Shown one piece after another: positions 23,377 through 35,353 of a DNA stretch of 64,000 bases. The number at the start of each line of letters is the position of its first letter. Position 1 is the first letter of the stretch. The DNA comes from Bugula neritina (Eukaryota; Bryozoa; Gymnolaemata; Cheilostomatida; Bugulidae), in the NCBI GenBank assembly GCA_964035545.1, contig CAXIUT010000227.1, positions 1 to 64,000 on the forward strand, written 5' to 3'. The position numbers and the translations under genes are program-made. The notes under the pieces were generated by a model. The model worked only from the letters and a program-made list of their open reading frames with translations. It did no database searches and had not been told where the DNA came from.

Positions 23377-24306
23377 ATGTAATAACCTTTGTATTAGGTT
23401 TAAGCTATTTTAGATAAAAGAGGAACTAAGTATCCTTAGTACTTAGTCAAATGGGTAGGATATGATATCCAAAAATCAACCTGGGAACCGAAATAGTCTC
23501 TAGTTACTCTTCAAGCTATGCTTAGAAAATATAATAGAGAATACGAAAAAAATCCTAATTTTAAATTATCAACCAAAAAATTTGCTTAGTGGAATAATTC
23601 CAAGTATGAATAAGAACAAAAAAGTCGTTTGAAATCTAAAAAATAAGAAAAAATTAGACCTGGCATTCTTAAAAGATCTAGAATAAAAGAGTAAAAAGCA
23701 AAATAAACTCATAAATAATCAAACTAAAGGATCAAATAATAAACAAATGATAGAAACTGTTCAAAATCTAAAGGTAAATTTGAGAAATCAATATTTTAAA
23801 TATAAAAAATGAGTCAAAACAAAAAGAAATAAACAAAATAAGAGAAACCAAATCTTTATCTTTCAAAACTTGAATAAAAAATAAAATAAAAATAAGTAAA
23901 TAAACCAAATCTTTATTTATCAAGACTTAGTTAAAAAATAAAATAAAAATCAGAAAAAGAAGACAAATCATCTAACCTTTATATTTCAAAGTTAGAATAG
24001 AAGGTATCATCGAAAAATAAAGCAAAAGCAAAAATATAAGATATAGTAAAATATAATAATAATATTTAACCTTAATAGAGCAAAGGGATGTTAAGATTAA
24101 AAGAAAATATGACAATTAGAACTAGTGAGATAATATAAGATGACATATAGATATTGAAATTAGTATTTATTCAATCAGAAAATAAAACAATGTTTTAAGT
24201 TTTGGAAAGAAAAACAAAAATTTTAATGGAAGTAAAATAAATAAAGAACAACTATCCGAGAGCACTTTGTAGATTTTATTAAAAGATTTTTATGTTTCAA
24301 ATTTGA
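23377..24306 (+). CDS. HP1-like protein: chromodomain plus chromoshadow-type C-terminus
   Basis: An intact 309-aa frame starting MEEPLYEVEAILDKRG. Residues 5-60 are a chromodomain with the aromatic cage residues in place (Y of YEVEAIL, W of VKWVGY, W of STWEP), so binding to methylated histone H3 is expected. The C-terminal 60 residues fit a chromoshadow domain, ending NYPRALCRFYEKIFMFQ, like the HP1 FYEERL segment, which dimerises. The Lys-rich linker contains three near-copies of PNLYLSKLEEKIKEK. Ciliate HP1-like proteins act in heterochromatin and in programmed DNA elimination; which applies here is inference. Confidence 0.85.
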
Positions 24307-24442
24307 TTCTTGATTTTTTATTAATTATTCCATCTACTTTATATTAAATTATTAATATTATCTTATTGATGTCAAATCCTCAGAAACAGTAATCGATTCC
24401 TATTCCTTGTATTTTTAATTTTATAAAGATGAAGAAAAAAAG

Positions 24443-25895
24443 ATGACAGATAAATGCTATCTCATAATAGGCATAATCATAATCATTGCGATCTTTATCA
24501 CTTCCTTTGCCAACTACAATAGTGACCATATTCATCGCACTAACTTACCATCGGACTCACATGGCAACGTGTGCTTGCTTGATACCTAAAAAGGAGAATA
24601 AAAATATCCTTTTCTTTATTTTAATGATGTGAATAATCCTCAAAAAGATCGGTATTTATATCAATAAGTAGTCATTGCGTTTCAGCTTGTCCTTAACCAG
24701 AGACTATCACTCAATGTTTTGATAACTGCACGATTGAGTACTATCCAAATGAAGCTAGTAGCATTCGATTTGGTTCTTTTTGCTTTCCTAAAGATTATTA
24801 TCTGAGAATCAAGTTGCTTGAAGAGGCTAAAATTATTCATAAATTCAATAATCTTCAATCAGTTCCTTACGTTATTGGCGGGGCATTGATAAACCTTATT
24901 CTATCAGGACTTTGGTTTTTACTCATGCAATGTCTACCAAAAAAAGGGTATTGGGTGGCTGGAATAATTTTGGTTGTTATTCTTGGAATATTTGTGCTTT
25001 TATTCTTTACTATTGGAGATTCTTTATTTATTGTGTTTGGTTTTATTTTTTTGGCTATAACTATCTTTTTGATTTACTATTCTTATCATAATACATAAGT
25101 AATATCGAGAACTGGTCATTTTTTTTAATACTCTAGTACTTATTTGAGCTAACATAAATCTATTCTAGTTTGGATTCCAATATTTGTAGTTTTGGCTTTG
25201 ATATTTAGTATTTTAATAAATTTCTAATACTTAGCCTTTAGCATTTACTACTCACCTACATTTAAACCAGAAAATGTATATTATACATGTTAAAGCTTTT
25301 GGCTTGATGACTTTGTTGTTACTCTCCATGGGTTAGTCATTATTTCAATCCTGAGTGATTCATGTATATTGTTAAATATATAGTTCACTTTATCATTTCT
25401 GGACTTGTTTGTAACACATATTATCGAAAAGAAGGCTCATGGTACTCACCTGGTAAACACTTCTGCATCAATAGTGGAAGTGTAGTGCTTGGATCTTTTC
25501 TCACTCTTGTTCTCTTTATTCCATCATAAATAGCTAAGATAGCCTACCCTCAAACTGATTCTTATATTTGCAATTTTTTCAAACACCTACGAGCAGATGC
25601 TTATTCTTGGATTTACCTTAAAGGCCTGCCATTTTGTTAAGCTTCTGAGAAAACAAATAATCTTTGCTAAAAGGTATCTTTTTATAACTTGAATGAATCT
25701 GTTGTTTCAGTTTATTCTCTCTTAACAACCATTGTTCTTTCAATATCGACCTTATTAATTGTCTATATCTTTGCATTGAATGATTTCATATAGTCAAAGG
25801 TACCTGCATTTCTACTTACCAATATTCTCTTTATTTGCATTGATATTTCCTATTACTGCTCTAATCTTCATTCGTTAATATCCTAGACTATCTGA
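24443..25895 (+). CDS. SLC44 (choline transporter-like) membrane protein (frame-corrected)
   Basis: The N-terminus has one membrane span and then an external Cys-rich region (HCVSACPE ... CFDNC), followed by about nine hydrophobic spans. The C-terminal part has the family features: GSVVLGSFLTLVLFIPSEI, then a region around YSWIYLKGLPFCEAS, as in SLC44 proteins. A 20-nt intron (24652-24671) restores KDRHCVSACPE. One frame change near 25355 is needed; a UGA in the other frame there lies near a family Trp, but the frame shift explains it. SLC44 proteins move choline or related solutes. This gene is on C3 only; the shared 9.3-kb segment begins 66 bp downstream. Confidence 0.78.
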
Positions 25896-26064
25896 TTTGT
25901 TATCTTACTGAAAGTAGAAGCATAGCTGAAACAGCAGGAACAAATTTGGAGTATTGCCCTGCATAACTTCGCAATTATATTGAAGAAATATAGTCTCTGA
26001 AAATATAATAATGATTTGTTAAATAATAATTCAAGAGAATAAATTATATTTTGATTTATTTGTA

Positions 26065-27865
26065 TCAAATGCCAACATCATGTTTTTATTTTTCTGATTT
26101 GTATTGAGTTCCAGAGTTTTTGACTGTATTGGTTTCGGCATCTCTTTTCAGATATGTTTGTGCATCTGAATCGACTCTGAAGTTTGAAAGAAGTGTTTGA
26201 TCTCCTCTTGTTTGAGTCTTTCGAATGTTAGCCATCTGAATTGCCTTCTTTCGGAGCTACCATTCATTCCAACAATAGTGAGGATCAATATTTTTCTCAA
26301 CAAAGTGAGTTGGAGTTTCAATTCCCTTGTCCACCATCAGCTTATTCTTAATTCCTCCTTCAACAGCCTGGTTTACAAGACTTAGTTTGACCTATATAGC
26401 AAAAGACTAAACATTCTTAAAGGCATCTTAAAGTCTTAAAAAGTAAATCAACTCAGGATGCTTCCTACATTCTGAAAGAACTCCAAGAAGATAGAATTAT
26501 GGTTCTTTCATAAAGTCTTGAATGCCTTCAACACTCGCAAAGACACTATTTTTATCTTTATATTTATATACTCCCAAATCAGGTTCTCCAGGAATCAGCA
26601 AACTATTTTAAAAGATAGCTACCCATTATGTTTGACAAGAGACCAGATGCAAAATCCTAAATAGTCACAGTCTTTCTGCATAAAATCTGGAGAATTGGAA
26701 GGCATAAAAATATCAATACCACTGTTAGGATCTTCGACTATCTCTTCAACATTTTAGGCAGGAAGAGATTCAAGTATTTCGCACACTTTTTAGTGAAACT
26801 TAGAAGAGAGACTGAGAGGAAAACCTTTTCTATATTCTTTCAACAGGGTATAAAGATGAACTTTGTCTTAGAAATATTTTCTCTCTTAGAAAATGGAAAC
26901 ATAGGCTTGAGCTAGGATAGCAAACTTGGGATTAGACTTGTTCTTTAGGAGCACTACTTTTGGCTCCAAGTAAAATTTTTAAGTCCTCGATTTATCTTGA
27001 ATACTTAAGAGAGTTAGTCTCAAAAGCTCCTTCTGATGATTAGATTTATTGGGCTAAATTTATCAAAAATGATTTATACTGTCTGATGAAGGTAAGTTAA
27101 TTTTTCAATCTTTTAAATTCAGCTGCCTGTAGATCAAGTTTTCCTTTCTGATATGTTCTAAATATCTGTCCATATTTTTCTGATTGCTCTGTGATATCTT
27201 AGACCTATTTTACAATAAGATCTTTGATATTTGTGGCTTAGTTGTTCAGAAGTTAATTTATTTTGAGAAGACCTGATCCACCTTTACCGATTTCTTGGTT
27301 ATAATAGTCTGATTCCAATAACTAAGTTTGACAATTCGACAAGTTGTACTAGCTTTTACGAAGAGCTTAAGGTTACAAAGGGAGCTAAAGCTGCTCTAGG
27401 AATAACACTTTAAAGAGCAGCAGCTACTTATTTTTAAATTTTGCTGATATTTTATTAAATTTTGCTCTTTTCCGTGATGGATTTATTTTTGAAAGAAGAA
27501 AGTTGTAAATCTTTTTATATAACTGACTGAGTCCTTCAAAATCTTTTGCATTTTTCACTTCATGATTTGTCACTTGGTCTGTATGCTCTCCAGAAGCTAT
27601 TGCCTAGTTTTGAGTCTAAGTTTGCTTGCGTATTTAAGTTTAAAGAAATTAAGTGTCATAGCCTAAGTGGGATTGGATGTACTTATTTGTAGAGAGATGA
27701 TTTTCATTTCTAGTGATTCTTTGGTAAATATTTTTTTAACTGCAGCTTCTTTAACTTCTCTCATTTCTGATTCTGAAAGTTTATCTTCAAGATAAAACTT
27801 TTAGGTTCCTAGATAGAGAGCAAGCTACTTGGGTTATAGATGGTTTGTGCGATAAAACTAGCCAT
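26065..27865 (-). CDS. CFAP206: CFAP206, cilia- and flagella-associated protein (copy A, frame-corrected)
   Basis: CFAP206 sits at the base of axonemal radial spokes. The match to the animal protein is clear in several blocks: VIGIRLFNQEIGKGGSGL (human IRLFNRDCGKGGEGI), LGVYKYKDKNSVFASVEG (human IGVLKYKEKYYTFSSRDA), a GFC segment, and WNEW followed by RRKAIQMANIRKT near the C-terminus (human WNEWELRRKAIKLANLR). Several one-base frame changes are needed, and copies A and B place some of them differently. It starts at 27863-27865 and ends at a UGA at 26065. Presence of an axonemal gene fits a ciliate. Confidence 0.85.
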
Positions 27866-27939
27866 GACCTAGGTGATGGGAGTATCATTTTATCTGCAAC
27901 GATAGAGAATATATTTGATAACTTAACTCAACTGGTCCA

Positions 27940-28000
27940 TATGAAGTTATATTTATGATAATAATGATTAGATAGTTTATTTATGATAATAATGATTAAA
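27940..28000. repeat. Short tandem repeat, two units in copy A
   Basis: Two copies of a roughly 33-bp TTTATGATAATAATGATTA-type unit lie upstream of CFAP206. Copy B has about four units at 37630-37755, so the length is polymorphic. Confidence 0.7.
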
Positions 28001-28030
28001 TAATGAATTTATTTATTCGTTTGAAGATTA

Positions 28031-28508
28031 TCATTTCTCCCGTTTTATATTTGAAAAGATGAGCTTTTCAGTGGTCTTGTAAATCATGTTTTCTTACTGC
28101 AACTTACTTAGAATCTTTTGGGAAAACTTGAACTGAAGAGATAAAATTGATTATTAACTAACTGGTTAAGATTCTGGTTGACAAGATTGGTCAAGTGGCC
28201 TATCTAGATGCCTCCTTTCTCGTTGAAATCTTAAATGTACTGCATGAAAACTCTTTCAATATGTGTGAAGAGTTCCTTTTTGATGACAAAAAATATCTTT
28301 TGGACTATTCTTCTTTTCTTTAAAGTAAGTAGCTAGCTTTGTTCATTTCTGATAGTGCAATATTGATGATTTTTTAGAAGTAGGCCTTGGTAATTTTAGC
28401 CGATTTGGCGTAAATTTTTCCTTCTCTGGAGCTGGCGAGCATGTCGCTGTTGATTTGATAGCTCTGAATGTCAGGATTGAATTAGAAGACCATAAAAGCA
28501 TAGCTCAT
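28031..28508 (-). CDS. Small helical protein of unknown function (copy A, frame-corrected)
   Basis: About 155 aa, starting MSYAFMVFEFNPDIQSYQ. Helical throughout, with the stretch MNKASYLLERKEEESKKIFF. Comparing copies A and B resolves two homopolymer errors (an A run near 28294 and a G run near 28213). No family is recognised. It lies 165 bp upstream of CFAP206, on the same strand. Confidence 0.5.
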
Positions 28509-28573
28509 AATAAAAGTTTTAAGCTATAACATTTAATAGGTTGTTTATTGAGTTTTGTTTGACTTTATTTCAG

Positions 28574-29147
28574 GAGACAACCTTTATATTTTTTTAAAAT
28601 ATAGATCAGCTTAATATTTAGGAAAATTATTTGAAGCTGCTTCAATACTGTACTCAAATTATTTTTAAGGGGTGATTTGTTTGTATGAGCGGACGTGCAG
28701 TTTTAAGAAGCTGAATGAATTTTTAGTCCCTCCCAAGACTTTTTTATAACCTTCTCCTAACACTATCATGCTACTTCCTCTTTTGGGAAATGAGTCTTCT
28801 TACAGAAGTCGCTATACATGATTTCGCATTCGGCTGTTTCTGTTCCATCAGATACTAGATAAAAAGGAAGTTACGATGGAGGGAAAATTGTTAGTCATGC
28901 TTGGTGATTTTTAGGAGCACTCCAACAAACTTTCCAAAGAGTGTGTCTTAAACCGTGGCAAAATGGAGCTAACACAGCTGGTGGACTAAAAGCATTTGAT
29001 GAGAGGCGCGAATTTACATTTGAGTCAATTTTATATTTATAAAGGTCTAAAGTCATATCTGTGACTTAAACACACACTAAAATTATATAGCCTTTGAAAA
29101 GATTCAAGTATTGCTCTTTTAAAAACAAAATGATAAATAAAAGTTGA
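28574..29147 (+). CDS. Protein of unknown function, 5' end unclear (copy A, frame-corrected)
   Basis: An open frame of about 180 aa follows a likely intron acceptor (TTTATTTCAG) at 28573. No ATG is seen in frame after it, so the first exon is upstream, perhaps overlapping the reverse gene at 28031-28508. A 25-nt intron at 28890-28914 (GTTAGT...TTTTAG) restores YDGGKIEHSNKLSKECV. Frame changes near 28792 and 28806 are supported by copy B. No family is recognised. Confidence 0.5.
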
Positions 29148-29282
29148 AATATCGATTTCTATCATAATTTACAAAAATAGATTATCTTTTGCATAAACTG
29201 TCAATTTGTTGGCACATAATAAAATAATCCTTAGCTATTAATTTAGATAAGGCTAAATAAGATATAATAATGAATGGTTTTA

Positions 29283-31119
29283 TCATAATTTATAAGCCTA
29301 GACATACTGTGTAAACTGGTCGATAATATTTCCATGGCTGTCATAAGCAAAGTGATCGACTTTATCCGCATAGATTTAGCTCAGCCACATGTTATTGCTT
29401 TTACTGTATGCATCAAAAAGATTAACTGTGATATCAGGATGACACATCTCTGATATAATAGCTCCATAAGCACCATCTCCAAGATACACTGTCCCATTCT
29501 ACTGAGGAGTGTTGCCTATCAAAGGTTTAGTTCTTTTAAAAGCATGGACGTGATTTTCAAAGGCTGCCATCACTTTGTATTTATCGAAGTTTGGAACCCA
29601 ATGGAATAGAGCATAAAGGTATCGAGTAGGATTTCGATCAAAAGCCTAACAAACTGAGTAGATAGGCACATGATAGTTGACAAATTTTATTTTGTTTTTA
29701 TTTTATTCAAAGCCATTGATCATTACTTGTTTCTGGTGTCTAAATAATGAGATAAGTACCCTTAGAAGTGGTGTAAGTATCCACTGTCTAAAACTAAATA
29801 ATAAACATTAGCAAAACTAATACCAAAAACGCTGCTTCTATGTTTGAGTGGAGGAACTCTTTTGATAATATGACCATCTAAATTTCTATCATAGTGTTGA
29901 GGGAAGTATAAGAAGTAGGCCGGTCCATAGTTATTAACTGTGATGTTGATACCTGGAAGTTCATTTAACCCCACATCGTGATTACCTACTCCAGCTACGA
30001 TAGGCATCAAGTAGCCGAGAGTAGAAGTCAATCGTCCATACATTCCTAGGAAGTAGTCCCATGTGTAGGCGCAGGCAGGCATGTTGTCATCATATGCGAT
30101 ATCTCCTCCGATGAAGAAGATATCAGGAGAAAGTTTGGTAGCTATCTTTGAGAGGTTGACTGCAGCGTGAGTATAGCCAGAATCTCCAGCGTTGATCATT
30201 CTGATTGGTCTTGAGTTATTGGAAGGAAGTGTGCGGTAGATGGCATTGGTCCAGTACTGATTGTTATAGAAAACCTTTGTGAGGTACTTGGTGTCAGGTT
30301 GAAGTCCTGTTATCAACGCGGAGTGAACTTTTCTTGAAGCTTTCCATTCAATTCCAGGGTAATCATATCCTTCAGCTGTGACATTTTTAAATTTGGTTGT
30401 TTCTTAGGTGTAAAGTTCCTGATAGAATACAGTCACTTTATCGACTGAAGGATGAGTATGCAGATTCAAAAAGAAAGCATAAGATGGATCTTAAGGAACT
30501 GTAGCGTACATTTGACATGGTGCACCCACTGGACAAGATTATTTGAGGGAAAGCATCCTGCTTAAATAAGTATTGACACCAAAACCAAGAGACTCATTGT
30601 AGTATCCTACCTCACAGTTATAAAAAGATAGACAAGTCTTGTACATCAAGCATGGAAACACTACTGCACAGATGGCAGCTATTTTTAACTTTTTTTGGAT
30701 TAGGGAGTCAATTGAAGACATAGTTTCAGGTATCTTTAAGAGTGGGCAAACGATGAATGATTTGTTATTTGTGATTCCATTTTTGTCTGCCATTATCAAG
30801 AAAGATTTTAATAGTTGAAATTAGCATCATTCCTAACATCCCTTCGAAAATATTGATTCCGTCGAAGGCACTCCAAATAAGAGGAATCATCGTAAGACTT
30901 ATCCATGCTCCATTAAAGCAAATGTCCTTCGTTTTAGTAATCCAGGGCTTTTTGTAGAAAGGATTTGCTGATACTTTTTTATACTTTGCTGATGATGAGG
31001 TATACTAGTCCAAAAAGAAAGGCAATTGCAAGAAGAACAGCGGTTCCAATGGTTGCAAACCACTGGTAGTAGTTGAGATATTTGCCCTAGAGGTAAGGGA
31101 TCCAGTCGAATTTAGCCAT
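29283..31119 (-). CDS. Membrane-linked purple acid phosphatase (copy A, frame-corrected)
   Basis: A metallophosphoesterase that should hydrolyse phosphate monoesters with a two-metal centre. The first 180 residues hold several membrane spans (TIGTAVLLAIAFLFGLVYLII is cut short by a frame change). A fibronectin-like PAP N domain follows (ALITGLQPDTKYLTKVFY). Metal ligands appear in order: INAGDSG, FFIGGDIAYDD, VAGVGNHDVG, NYHVP and the GHVHxYER-like ENHVHAFKR. A 20-nt intron at 29740-29759 joins two catalytic halves. Most PAPs are secreted with a signal peptide only, so the multi-span N-terminus is unusual. It shares its upstream spacer with the transporter at 32177. Confidence 0.85.
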
Positions 31120-31204
31120 AGTAGATATTTTATTAATAAATATCAAAACTAAGTGTTATCATACTGTTAAACTATTGAATGATAAGATATCATTTTAAAC
31201 TATT

Positions 31205-32145
31205 TGAGATAATACTGCTATTCAACAATAGTAGTTAATACTATTCTATTCAACAATAGTAGTAGTTGCTAGTACTATTCAATAATAGAGTATTAGTTAA
31301 TACTATTCAACAATAGTAGTAGTTGCTAGTACTATTCAATAATAGAGTATTAGTTAATACTATTGAGCAATATAGTAGTAGTTGCTAGTACTATTCAATA
31401 ATAGAGTATTAGTTAATACTATTGAGCAATAGTAGTAGTTGCTAGTACTATTCAATAATAGAGTATTAGTTAATACTATTGAGCAATATAGTAGTAGTTG
31501 CTAGTACTATTCAATAATAGAGTATTAGTTAATACTATTGAGCAATAGTAGTAGTTGCTAGTACTATTCAATAATAGAGTATTAGTTAATACTATTGAGC
31601 AATATAGTAGTAGTTGCTAGTACTATTCAATAATAGAGTATTAGTTAATACTATTGAGCAATATAGTAGTAGTTGCTAGTACTATTCAATAATAGAGTAT
31701 TAGTTAATACTATTGAGCAATATAGTAGTAGTTGCTAGTACTATTCAATAATAGAGTATTAGTTAATACTATTGAGCAATATAGTAGTAGTTGCTAGTAC
31801 TATTCATAATAGAGTATTAGTTAATACTATTGAGCAATATAGTAGTAGTTGCTAGTACTATTCAATAATAGAGTATTAGTTAATACTATTGAGCAATATA
31901 GTAGTAGTTGCTAGTACTATTCAATAATAGAGTATTAGTTAATACTATTGAGCAATATAGTAGTAGTTGCTAGTACTATTCAATAATAGAGTATTAGTTA
32001 ATACTATTGAGCAATATAGTAGTAAGTTGCTAGTACTATTCAATAATAGAGTATTAGTTAATACTATTGAGCAATATAGTAGTAGTTGCTAGTACTATTC
32101 AATAATAGAGTATTAGTTAATACTATTGAGCAATATAAGTAGTAG
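31205..32145. repeat. 59-bp minisatellite in a divergent promoter region (copy A)
   Basis: About 15-16 units of 59 bp, typically running from GTAGTAGTTGCTAGTACTAT through AGTATTAGTTAATACT to CTATTGAGCAATATA. Each unit contains three short inverted repeats (AGTATTA/TAATACT, CTATT/AATAG, ATTG/CAAT), so it can form a string of hairpins. It fills almost the whole 1.06-kb space between the divergent phosphatase and transporter genes; other spacers here are mostly under 250 bp. Copy B has fewer units. Confidence 0.92.
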
Positions 32146-32176
32146 TTAATATTATTTCAATTAATATATATCTTTA

Positions 32177-33710
32177 ATGTAAACATAAAAATTACTCCAG
32201 AAGGTGGGTGACCGTAATTCATTCCAAATCTACTCTATAATCTTTGTTAGTGCCAAATGGTTGGTGGTATCTTTGACTGTTTTTCTTCCTAGTTATCTTT
32301 TCATGGCTCCAACTTTTACTTGTGGTTCTTAGGAAAATGTCAAAGAAGTTGACGCTTGTCCCAAAATAGCTTAATGCAAAATCTAACAAATCTACACCAT
32401 AACTAATTATGCAGATCTTTATTGCGACCAGCAATTCGTTAGAAATTCTATAATATCTGCTTAGTTTATCGGAGTGTGGTGTGGGGTTGATTCTTCTTTC
32501 GATACTAGCAGATAAAATAGGTAGAAAAATTATCATTGTCTCTACTCTTTTCATTTCTTCTCTTGGAACTGGATGTACTTATCTTTATAAATAGTAATGA
32601 CTTTAGGATCATATTACCTTCAAATCCCTCTCATCTACGTAGGCATCATTCTGATGGGTTTTGGAGGATATTCTTTGACCATGGTCTCATATTCATACTT
32701 GAGCTAAATCAGTTGTGATTCTTGGAGACAAAGAAGTTTGATCATGACCTATGCCTTTTGGTACTTTTGTTTTGAAGTAGGGCAGTTGGATAAATCATGT
32801 TATACCCCATCATTACCTGGATTCAAGAGTGGCTGTACATCTGCGTCTTTATCTTTTGCGTTCCTCTGGCTGTACTCTTTATGATGTCACTATTTCTAAT
32901 AGAACCTCCTGAATTCTTTTTTACTCAAAAAAGGTATACTGAGTGTTTGAATAGTTTGAACTATATAGCCAAATTCAATGAAAGCCTCTTCTTGATAAAA
33001 TAGACTAGATCCATAAAGAGTAGGCAGCTCAGCAAGAGACAGTAAAGTTGTAGGACACTTTTTTCAAGGCTAAATACTTGATTCCACTAATTGTTTTAAG
33101 TTTTGCCCAGGCGTGCAATAATGGTTTTTACTACACAATTCAATATTCAGTTGACGACTATGGCTATCGTTTTTAAATCAATATGCTAGTGATAGGTTGT
33201 TTGTAGTTTATCAGTTGCTTTTTCACTAACTTCTTTTGCGATAAAATGAAAAGAAAGCTGTGGATAGTTATACTGATGATTTTGTCTGGAGTTTTTGGTA
33301 TTTTGGTTGAAGTAACTGATAATCAACTGACTGATATTATCTTTTTGGGCATTAGTAGATTGTTCAACACAGTTGGATTTGCTCTTTTTGGACTTATCTC
33401 TTCCTAAACTTTTCCTACTGCTATCAAGTCTACAGGTCTAGGAATAACTTAAGCGATGTCTAACTTGGGCAATATGGGAGCTCCTTTTATTGTGACTTTT
33501 TCTCAAAGTTTAAGAGTAAAAGCTGTATTTCTGGGAGGATTTTTAAATTTAGCAGGTGGGGCTTCAATGTTGATAGTTAAGGAAACTAAAATAGATAAGG
33601 TAGTATAAGATGAGAAGGATAGGCCATAAGAAATGCAAAAAAGTTCATAAGAACTAGATTCTTTATAAAAGAACTTACTTGTTAAAGTAAAATAAGCTAA
33701 ATAGTAGTGA
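32177..33710 (+). CDS. SLC22-type major facilitator transporter (copy A, frame-corrected)
   Basis: A 12-span MFS transporter of about 510 aa. After the first span there is an external Cys-containing loop (TCGSEENVKEVDACP), as in SLC22 organic ion transporters. The MFS signature follows span 2: LLSILADKIGRKIII. Spans 4-6 include LIYVGIILMGFGGYSLTMVSY, and the second half has SETFPTAIKSTGLGITEAMSNLGNMGAPF, the SLC22-like helix 11 region. The frame changes near 32490, 32580 and 32790. The substrate is unknown. The start ATG at 32177 lies just past the minisatellite. Confidence 0.8.
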
Positions 33711-33833
33711 TCAGCATATCTAAATATCATTATAAATAATACTAATTGAAAGAAGAAGAAGCAATATATATAGACATCACTGTTTCTTTTTTTAATCTAC
33801 TCTTTCTGGTTGATTTTACCCGAACTTTCTTGT

Positions 33834-35038
33834 GATTTAGCACTGATTCCAAATATAAACTATAACTGATATACCTGCGAAGATGAGGTAGAGGTCACTC
33901 CACAACTTGTTGATTTACTAGTTTCCTAGCTATATTACTTATTTTCTATGCTGATAGTAGGTATCAACAGACATGGATATTTTATTGAAAACATTGATAA
34001 GTGCTACTATCTAATTTCTTTTGTAAGGAGTGGGGTAGCCTAGTAGTATTTTCAGAGCTGTTCCTATGCCATACGTTTGCATCTTACCAAATATTCTACA
34101 TTTCTAGCATTAAACACAGTTAAGAATATTAGAAATATTGTGGATGTATCTTTGATACTGCTTTACCATTGGATTATCTCTGGTAAAAAAGTTAAAAAAC
34201 TATTCCTCTCCAATAAACAAATCATACCCCTATAACTAGCTCATCAAAGTGATCATCAGCTATCTTGCCTTAACATCCTATTGGAAGTTGTCTGACTGGA
34301 TGGTTAGATTATGTCTGAAGTAAGGGGCAGCTTATGTGATTGATTTGGCGAGTAATCTATACAAGAATAATAGATTTTTTATTCTTTAAGGATGGTTGAG
34401 CACTCTTGACTCGTACTCTGTTGAGTTGAAGTTAAATTTTTAGTTGGTGTTGCGTTTTGAGATCGGCCCATAGATTTTGTTCTTGTGAGTGTTTGTAGAA
34501 TCGACTGAGATGGGTGGAAATGCTTGTGTGAAGGCCGCTGATTATGTTGTAAAATATTTTCTATTCAAAACACATCTACGAATATTGCTTCATTGATCTG
34601 AAACAGTTCTACTCGTAGACCAAGTTCCAGATAGAAGAGCCATTGTAGTTAGTGAAAGATTCAATATTGGTATTAATGTCAAAATATTCCCCTTTATCGT
34701 TTGCTTAGTCTTCTACATGCCAGACCCAGCCAGCCCTATCCTTCTACCTTTCATCAGCCCACAGATCTTTTGATTTTATGTGACTTCTTACCTTCTATCT
34801 GTTCATCCAAACCTCAGGAATATCTTGCTCGTTGCATCTACACACTGCACAACTTTTACTCCTACAAATCCTTTTCATCAGACCTAGCTGACACTCTGGT
34901 TGACATTGAGCCTGATGATCCTAAAGTACTTGGTTTGCGTGAGTTTTTCGAGAAGAGGGGCTATTTTTTGATTTACCGATTGGAGATTATCTTCTTGAAG
35001 ATAAGGAATAAATTGCAGCATAAAGAATCCTAGAATGA
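33834..35038 (+). CDS. Helical protein of unknown function, last gene of C3 (copy A, frame-corrected)
   Basis: An open reading of about 390 aa beginning DLALIPNINY and ending LEDKGQIEAERILE in copy B; copy A has a damaged end. It is helical, with short hydrophobic stretches (YLISFVRSGVAEEYFQSC; DVSLILLYHWIISG). The start is unsure, since no ATG is found before 33951. Frame changes near 34190, 34450 and 34760 differ between copies. No family is recognised. In C3 it is followed by 215 bp and then the telomere. Confidence 0.45.
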
Positions 35039-35253
35039 AGAGAACAATCGGTAGTAGAATTTTCTGATTTTCATGGAGTTATTTGGTAACTATTATTAAT
35101 ATGTAAAAACGTATATATTAATTAGCCAACCACAATAAACTTATTATTGATATATTGTTTTCAATATAACATTTTATTCAATAGCTTATAAAAATTAATA
35201 GTTTATATTTTGATCAGATTCTAAAAGAAAAATATATATAAATCATTACTTGG

Positions 35254-35353
35254 TTGGGGTTGGGGTTGGGGTTGGGGTTGGGTTGGGGTTGGGGTTGGGG
35301 TTGGGGTTGGGGTTGGGGTTGGGGTTGGGGTTGGGGTTGGGGTTGGGGTTGGG
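35254..35353. repeat. Telomeric repeat block T4 (GGGGTT)n, right telomere of minichromosome C3
   Basis: About 16 GGGGTT units follow CATTACTTGG and run up to the N gap. In copy B the same upstream bases continue into unique DNA (GGTTCATTCTG). So the telomere was added at this point on one version only. Confidence 0.96.

Larger units (their letters stand above)
25962..35253. repeat. 9.3-kb segment present twice, copy A (on C3)
   Basis: The sequence from GCATAACTTCGC to CATTACTTGG is repeated almost base for base at 35632-44921, with scattered substitutions, many one-base indels and different minisatellite lengths. In copy A the left flank is the SLC44 gene and the right flank is a telomere. 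In copy B it is the reverse: telomere at left, unique sequence at right. Confidence 0.97.

Noticed and set aside
25356-25358. In-frame UGA close to a Trp conserved in SLC44, suggesting UGA = Trp
   Set aside because: The frame upstream differs from the frame downstream at this point, so an indel explains it without reading the UGA, and UGA ends many intact genes in the window.
31205-32145. CRISPR-like array
   Set aside because: The 59-bp units are directly abutting with no unique spacers, and the genome is a ciliate.
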